A DNA stretch of 8,052 nucleotides, taken from assembly GCA_022842805.1 (NCBI GenBank), contig JALHOX010000207.1:1-8052 (forward strand), given 5' to 3'. Every line of letters begins with the position of its first letter. Position 1 is the stretch's first letter. Shown one piece after another: positions 6,130 through 8,052 of the stretch. The notes under the pieces were generated by a model that saw only the letters and a list, made by a program, of their open reading frames with translations, had not been told where the DNA came from and did not search any database. This DNA is from Phycisphaerae bacterium. GTDB lineage: Bacteria; Planctomycetota; Phycisphaerae; UBA1845; Fen-1342. A program made the translations under genes and the position numbers.

Positions 6130-7395
6130 ATGGCAAAAAGCAAAGGCGACATCACCGACATCAAGCTCGCGCCCCCCGGCAAGAAGCGCATCCTCTTCGC
6201 CGACCGCGACATGCCCGTCCTCTCGCTCATCCGCGACCGCTTCGAGGCCAAGAAGCCGCTCAAGGGCATCCGCATCGGCGCTTGCATGCACGTCACCAGC
6301 GAAACCGCCAACCTGATGCGCACGCTGAAGGCCGGCGGCGCCGAGGTCGCGCTCTGCGCCAGCAACCCGCTTAGCACGCAGGACGAAACCGCCGCCAGCC
6401 TCGTCGCCGACTTCGGCGTTCCCGTCTTCGCCCGCCGCGGTGAAAACGTCGAGACCTTCTATAAGCACCTCAACGCGGTCCTCGACAACTCGCCCAACAT
6501 CACCATGGACGACGGCGCCGACCTCGTGAACCTGCTCCACGGCAAGCGCCAAAAGGAAGCCGCCGGCGTCCTCGCCAGCATGGAAGAAACCACCACGGGC
6601 GTCATCCGCCTGCGGGCCATGCACGCGCACAACGAGCTCAAGTTCCCCGTCATCGCCGTCAACGACGCCACCACCAAGCACCTCTTCGATAACCGCTACG
6701 GCACCGGCCAGAGCACGCTCGACGGCGTCGTCCGCGCTACCGACATCCTGCTGGCCGGTAAGAAGGTCGTTGTCTGCGGCTACGGCTGGTGCGGCCGCGG
6801 CGTCGCCAGCCGCGCTCGCGGCGGCGGGGCGCAGGTCACCGTGACCGAGATTGACCCGCTGAAGGCGCTCGAAGCGGTCATGGACGGCTTCGACGTCAAG
6901 CCGATGAGCGAAGCCGCCGGCTATGGCGAGCTGTTCGTCACCGTCACGGGCAACAAGCACGTGCTGCGGGCCGAACACTTCAAGAAGATGAAGCACGGCG
7001 CGATCGTCTGCAATTCGGGTCACTTCGACGTGGAAATCGACATCCCGGCCCTGGAAAAGATGTCGAGCAAGGTCAACAAGCAGATTCGCGTGAACGTCGA
7101 CGAATACATCGTCGGCAAGAAGAGCATCTACCTGCTGGCCGACGGCCGCCTGGTCAACCTCGCCGCCGCCACGGGTCACCCCGCCAGCGTCATGGACATG
7201 AGCTTTGCAACCCAGGCGCTGTGCGCCGAATGGGCCGTGAAGAACGGCAAGAAGTTCAAGATCGAAGTCCACGACGTGCCCAAGGCGATCGAGGACGAAG
7301 TCGCCGCGCTGAAGCTGAAGTCGATGGGCGTGAAGATCGACAAGCTGACGCCGGACCAGGTCAAGTATCTGGCCAGCTACAGCGAAGGCACCTAA
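6130..7395 (+). CDS. ahcY: Adenosylhomocysteinase (S-adenosylhomocysteine hydrolase), short form
   Basis: This cytoplasmic NAD-dependent enzyme cleaves SAH, the product inhibitor of methyltransferases, to adenosine and homocysteine in the methyl cycle. The 421 residues begin at ATG 6130, eight bases after GAGGAG (6116-6121). Active-site positions known from the human enzyme are present: His54 (ACMHVTSETA), the Asp pair 127-128 (MDDGADLVNLLH), Glu153 (EETTTG), Lys183 and Asp187 (VNDATTKHLFDN) and His298 (NSGHFD). The Rossmann loop reads GYGWCGRG (217-224) rather than the common GYGDVGKG. Together with LFDNRYGTGQST and the ending in LTPDQVKYLASYSEGT, this places it with the short Thermotoga/archaeal type. 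That type lacks the roughly 40-residue insert and the Lys-Tyr C-terminal tail that reaches the neighbouring NAD in long forms. Some archaeal members prefer S-inosylhomocysteine, so exact substrate preference is not certain. It is transcribed alone, divergent from pnt, and followed by an intrinsic terminator. Confidence 0.97.
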   Translation: MAKSKGDITDIKLAPPGKKRILFADRDMPVLSLIRDRFEAKKPLKGIRIGACMHVTSETANLMRTLKAGGAEVALCASNPLSTQDETAASLVADFGVPVFARRGENVETFYKHLNAVLDNSPNITMDDGADLVNLLHGKRQKEAAGVLASMEETTTGVIRLRAMHAHNELKFPVIAVNDATTKHLFDNRYGTGQSTLDGVVRATDILLAGKKVVVCGYGWCGRGVASRARGGGAQVTVTEIDPLKALEAVMDGFDVKPMSEAAGYGELFVTVTGNKHVLRAEHFKKMKHGAIVCNSGHFDVEIDIPALEKMSSKVNKQIRVNVDEYIVGKKSIYLLADGRLVNLAAATGHPASVMDMSFATQALCAEWAVKNGKKFKIEVHDVPKAIEDEVAALKLKSMGVKIDKLTPDQVKYLASYSEGT

Positions 7396-7437
7396 TCGGC
7401 CGACCCGTACGCAGCGGTCGCCTGACATGAAGCCACG

Positions 7438-7468
7438 AAAGGGTCCGCGATGCGGGCCCTTTTCTTTT
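7438..7468 (+). terminator. Rho-independent terminator of ahcY
   Basis: The stem AAAGGGTCCGC (7438-7448) pairs with GCGGGCCCTTT (7452-7462) over 11 bp with one G-U pair and a GAT loop. It is followed by CTTTTC, so the T-rich tail reads TTTCTTTTC. It lies 43 bp after the ahcY stop. Confidence 0.88.
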
Positions 7469-7495
7469 CGCCGCGCGGCGAGACTCTCATTGGCC

Positions 7496-7543
7496 GGAGG
7501 GGCGGAGGGGTGGAGGGGTGGAGGGGTGGAGGGGTGGAGGGGC
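7496..7543 (+). repeat. G-rich 8-bp tandem repeat array
   Basis: There are six perfect-period octamers: GGAGGGGC, four copies of GGAGGGGT, then GGAGGGGC. Each unit carries a run of four Gs, so the plus strand could form G-quadruplexes. Copy number is likely to vary between strains by slippage. Confidence 0.9.
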
Positions 7544-7547
7544 GGGG

Positions 7548-7582
7548 GAGTTTCGAGTTGCGAGTGCAGAGTGTCGAGTGGA
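7548..7582 (+). repeat. Degenerate 7-bp tandem repeat array
   Basis: There are five heptamers: GAGTTTC, GAGTTGC, GAGTGCA, GAGTGTC and GAGTGGA. All keep GAGT while the last three bases vary. The array starts four bases after the octamer array. Confidence 0.7.
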
Positions 7583-7587
7583 AGAGG

Positions 7588-7618
7588 GGCGCGCGGGGGC
7601 GGGCGGCGCGCGGGGGCG
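7588..7618 (+). repeat. 14-bp direct repeat, 17-bp period
   Basis: GGCGCGCGGGGGCG occurs at 7588-7601 and 7605-7618, separated by GGC. The stretch is almost pure G and C and continues the strong G bias of the upstream arrays. Confidence 0.75.
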
Positions 7619-7641
7619 CGTCGATTGACGGCGGTTTGGAA

Positions 7642-7667
7642 TGGAGGTGGCGGGGGTTGAACCCGCC
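7642..7667 (-). other. tRNA/tmRNA 3'-end-like sequence (T-arm plus acceptor strand), no complete RNA gene
   Basis: On the minus strand GCGGG, the loop TTCAACC and CCCGC form a five-base-pair T-stem with a seven-base T-loop. CACCTCC and a discriminator-like A follow, in the order of a tRNA or tmRNA 3' end. No matching 5' acceptor strand (GGAGGTG on the minus strand), D-arm or anticodon arm is visible in the adjoining sequence up to 8052, and no CCA is encoded. It may be a gene remnant, an old integration-site fragment, or chance in a GC-rich palindrome. Confidence 0.3.
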
Positions 7668-7852
7668 GCTTGCTTCGTCGTTACGGACGAAGGTTGCGTC
7701 GATCCAGTCAGCGCTTTGGCTTGCGGCCTAACGGCTCGCGCGCCTCGGCGCGTTCTGGATCACTCTGTGCGTGCCGGCCGGTTTTCTTGCAGCCGCGGGG
7801 CGGGCTGGCTCGCCGCACCGTTGCGATGTTGCCGTCGCTTGGGTCGCGGAGA

Positions 7853-7879
7853 GGTGGGTTTCGCTGCGCTCTACCCACC
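7853..7879. repeat. REP-like palindrome GGTGGGT...ACCCACC
   Basis: GGTGGGT (7853-7859) and ACCCACC (7873-7879) are perfect inverted repeats around a 13-base loop, TTCGCTGCGCTCT, and are followed by CTACC. Very similar GGGTGGGT...ACCCACCC hairpins with a CGC-type loop are widespread intergenic repeats in several bacterial groups. They give rise to false GWVERSETH-type translations, as happens here on the minus strand. Confidence 0.6.
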
Positions 7880-7966
7880 CTACCAAGGCGGCTTTCGCCG
7901 CGGGGTTGGTTTTGCGCCGCTTGGACCACGTCGCCGCGGGCGGCTGCAGAGCCTCACACTTGGTTC

Positions 7967-7999
7967 GCCGCCGCGCGTGAGGCGCGGAATCGCGGCGGC
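7967..7999. repeat. GC-rich inverted repeat
   Basis: GCCGCCGCG (7967-7975) and CGCGGCGGC (7991-7999) are perfect 9-bp inverted repeats with a 15-base loop. An alternative nested pairing is CCGCGC (7971-7976) with GCGCGG (7982-7987). No T-run follows, so it is not a clear terminator. Confidence 0.45.
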
Positions 8000-8052
8000 T
8001 AGCCATTGCTTTCGGCGCCTTGCGGCGACGAGAGCTGGTTGAAAAAACATTG

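Larger units (their letters stand above)
7396..8052. other. Gene-free repeat-rich region downstream of ahcY
   Basis: I see no credible gene in these 657 bp. It contains the ahcY terminator, two tandem arrays, a GC-rich 14-bp direct repeat, a tRNA/tmRNA 3'-end-like hairpin and two palindromes. The open frames here are Arg/Gly/Ala-rich, overlap one another and are made from these repeats. Examples are a frame starting MEVAGVEPAA at 7641 and a minus-strand frame containing GWVERSETH, both typical of mis-called repeat ORFs. A new gene or terminator may begin beyond the A-run at 8042-8047. Confidence 0.7.

Noticed and set aside
5741..6316. 191-codon plus-strand frame across the divergent spacer
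   Set aside because: It is Ser/Arg/Pro-rich, contains the repeat arrays, and ends inside ahcY in another frame.
6082..7428. Minus-strand open frame of 448 codons opposite ahcY
   Set aside because: The sequence is an Asp/Val/Ala/Gly-rich mirror of ahcY codons, with no independent evidence.
7496..7582. CRISPR-like array
   Set aside because: The units are 7-8 bp and contiguous, with no spacers, so these are simple tandem repeats.
7641..8042. 133-codon frame starting MEVAGVEPAA
   Set aside because: It is built from the tRNA-end-like hairpin and two palindromes. This kind of peptide is a common false call.

Overview
The window is GC-rich bacterial chromosome carrying ordinary metabolic genes separated by repeat-rich spacers. 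The mix suggests a member of the Planctomycetota or a similar environmental lineage: a large YceI-like/TPR fusion protein, a short Thermotoga/archaeal-type S-adenosylhomocysteine hydrolase, a three-gene proton-pumping transhydrogenase, and many short palindromic and 7-8 bp tandem repeats between genes. This assignment is an inference. No rRNA or other phylogenetic marker is present.

Layout from left to right. Positions 1-2262 (+) hold the 3' part of a long gene: an unrecognised N-terminal region, a YceI-like beta-barrel domain, a low-complexity linker and a TPR-rich C-terminus. Positions 2291-2518 (-) hold a 75-residue, two-helix membrane protein of the NrtS nitrate/nitrite transporter type. 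Positions 2585-2662 hold a pair of head-to-head hairpins resembling a REP doublet. Positions 2683-5695 (-) hold pntAA-pntAB-pntB, encoding the membrane NAD(P)+ transhydrogenase that uses the proton-motive force to make NADPH. A 434-bp divergent spacer (5696-6129) contains two inverted arrays with an 8-bp period and weak candidate promoters for both directions. Positions 6130-7395 (+) hold ahcY, which hydrolyses SAH in the activated-methyl cycle and ends at a good intrinsic terminator. From 7396 to the window end I see no credible gene. That stretch holds a G-rich octamer array, a heptamer array, a duplicated GC-rich 14-mer, a tRNA/tmRNA 3'-end-like hairpin and two further palindromes.

The pnt genes form one tightly packed operon, and nrtS follows on the same strand beyond the palindromic element. 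ahcY is divergently transcribed from pnt and is probably its own unit. I find no defence system, mobile element with a transposase, or CRISPR array. The non-routine content is the domain fusion at the left edge and the several families of short intergenic repeats.
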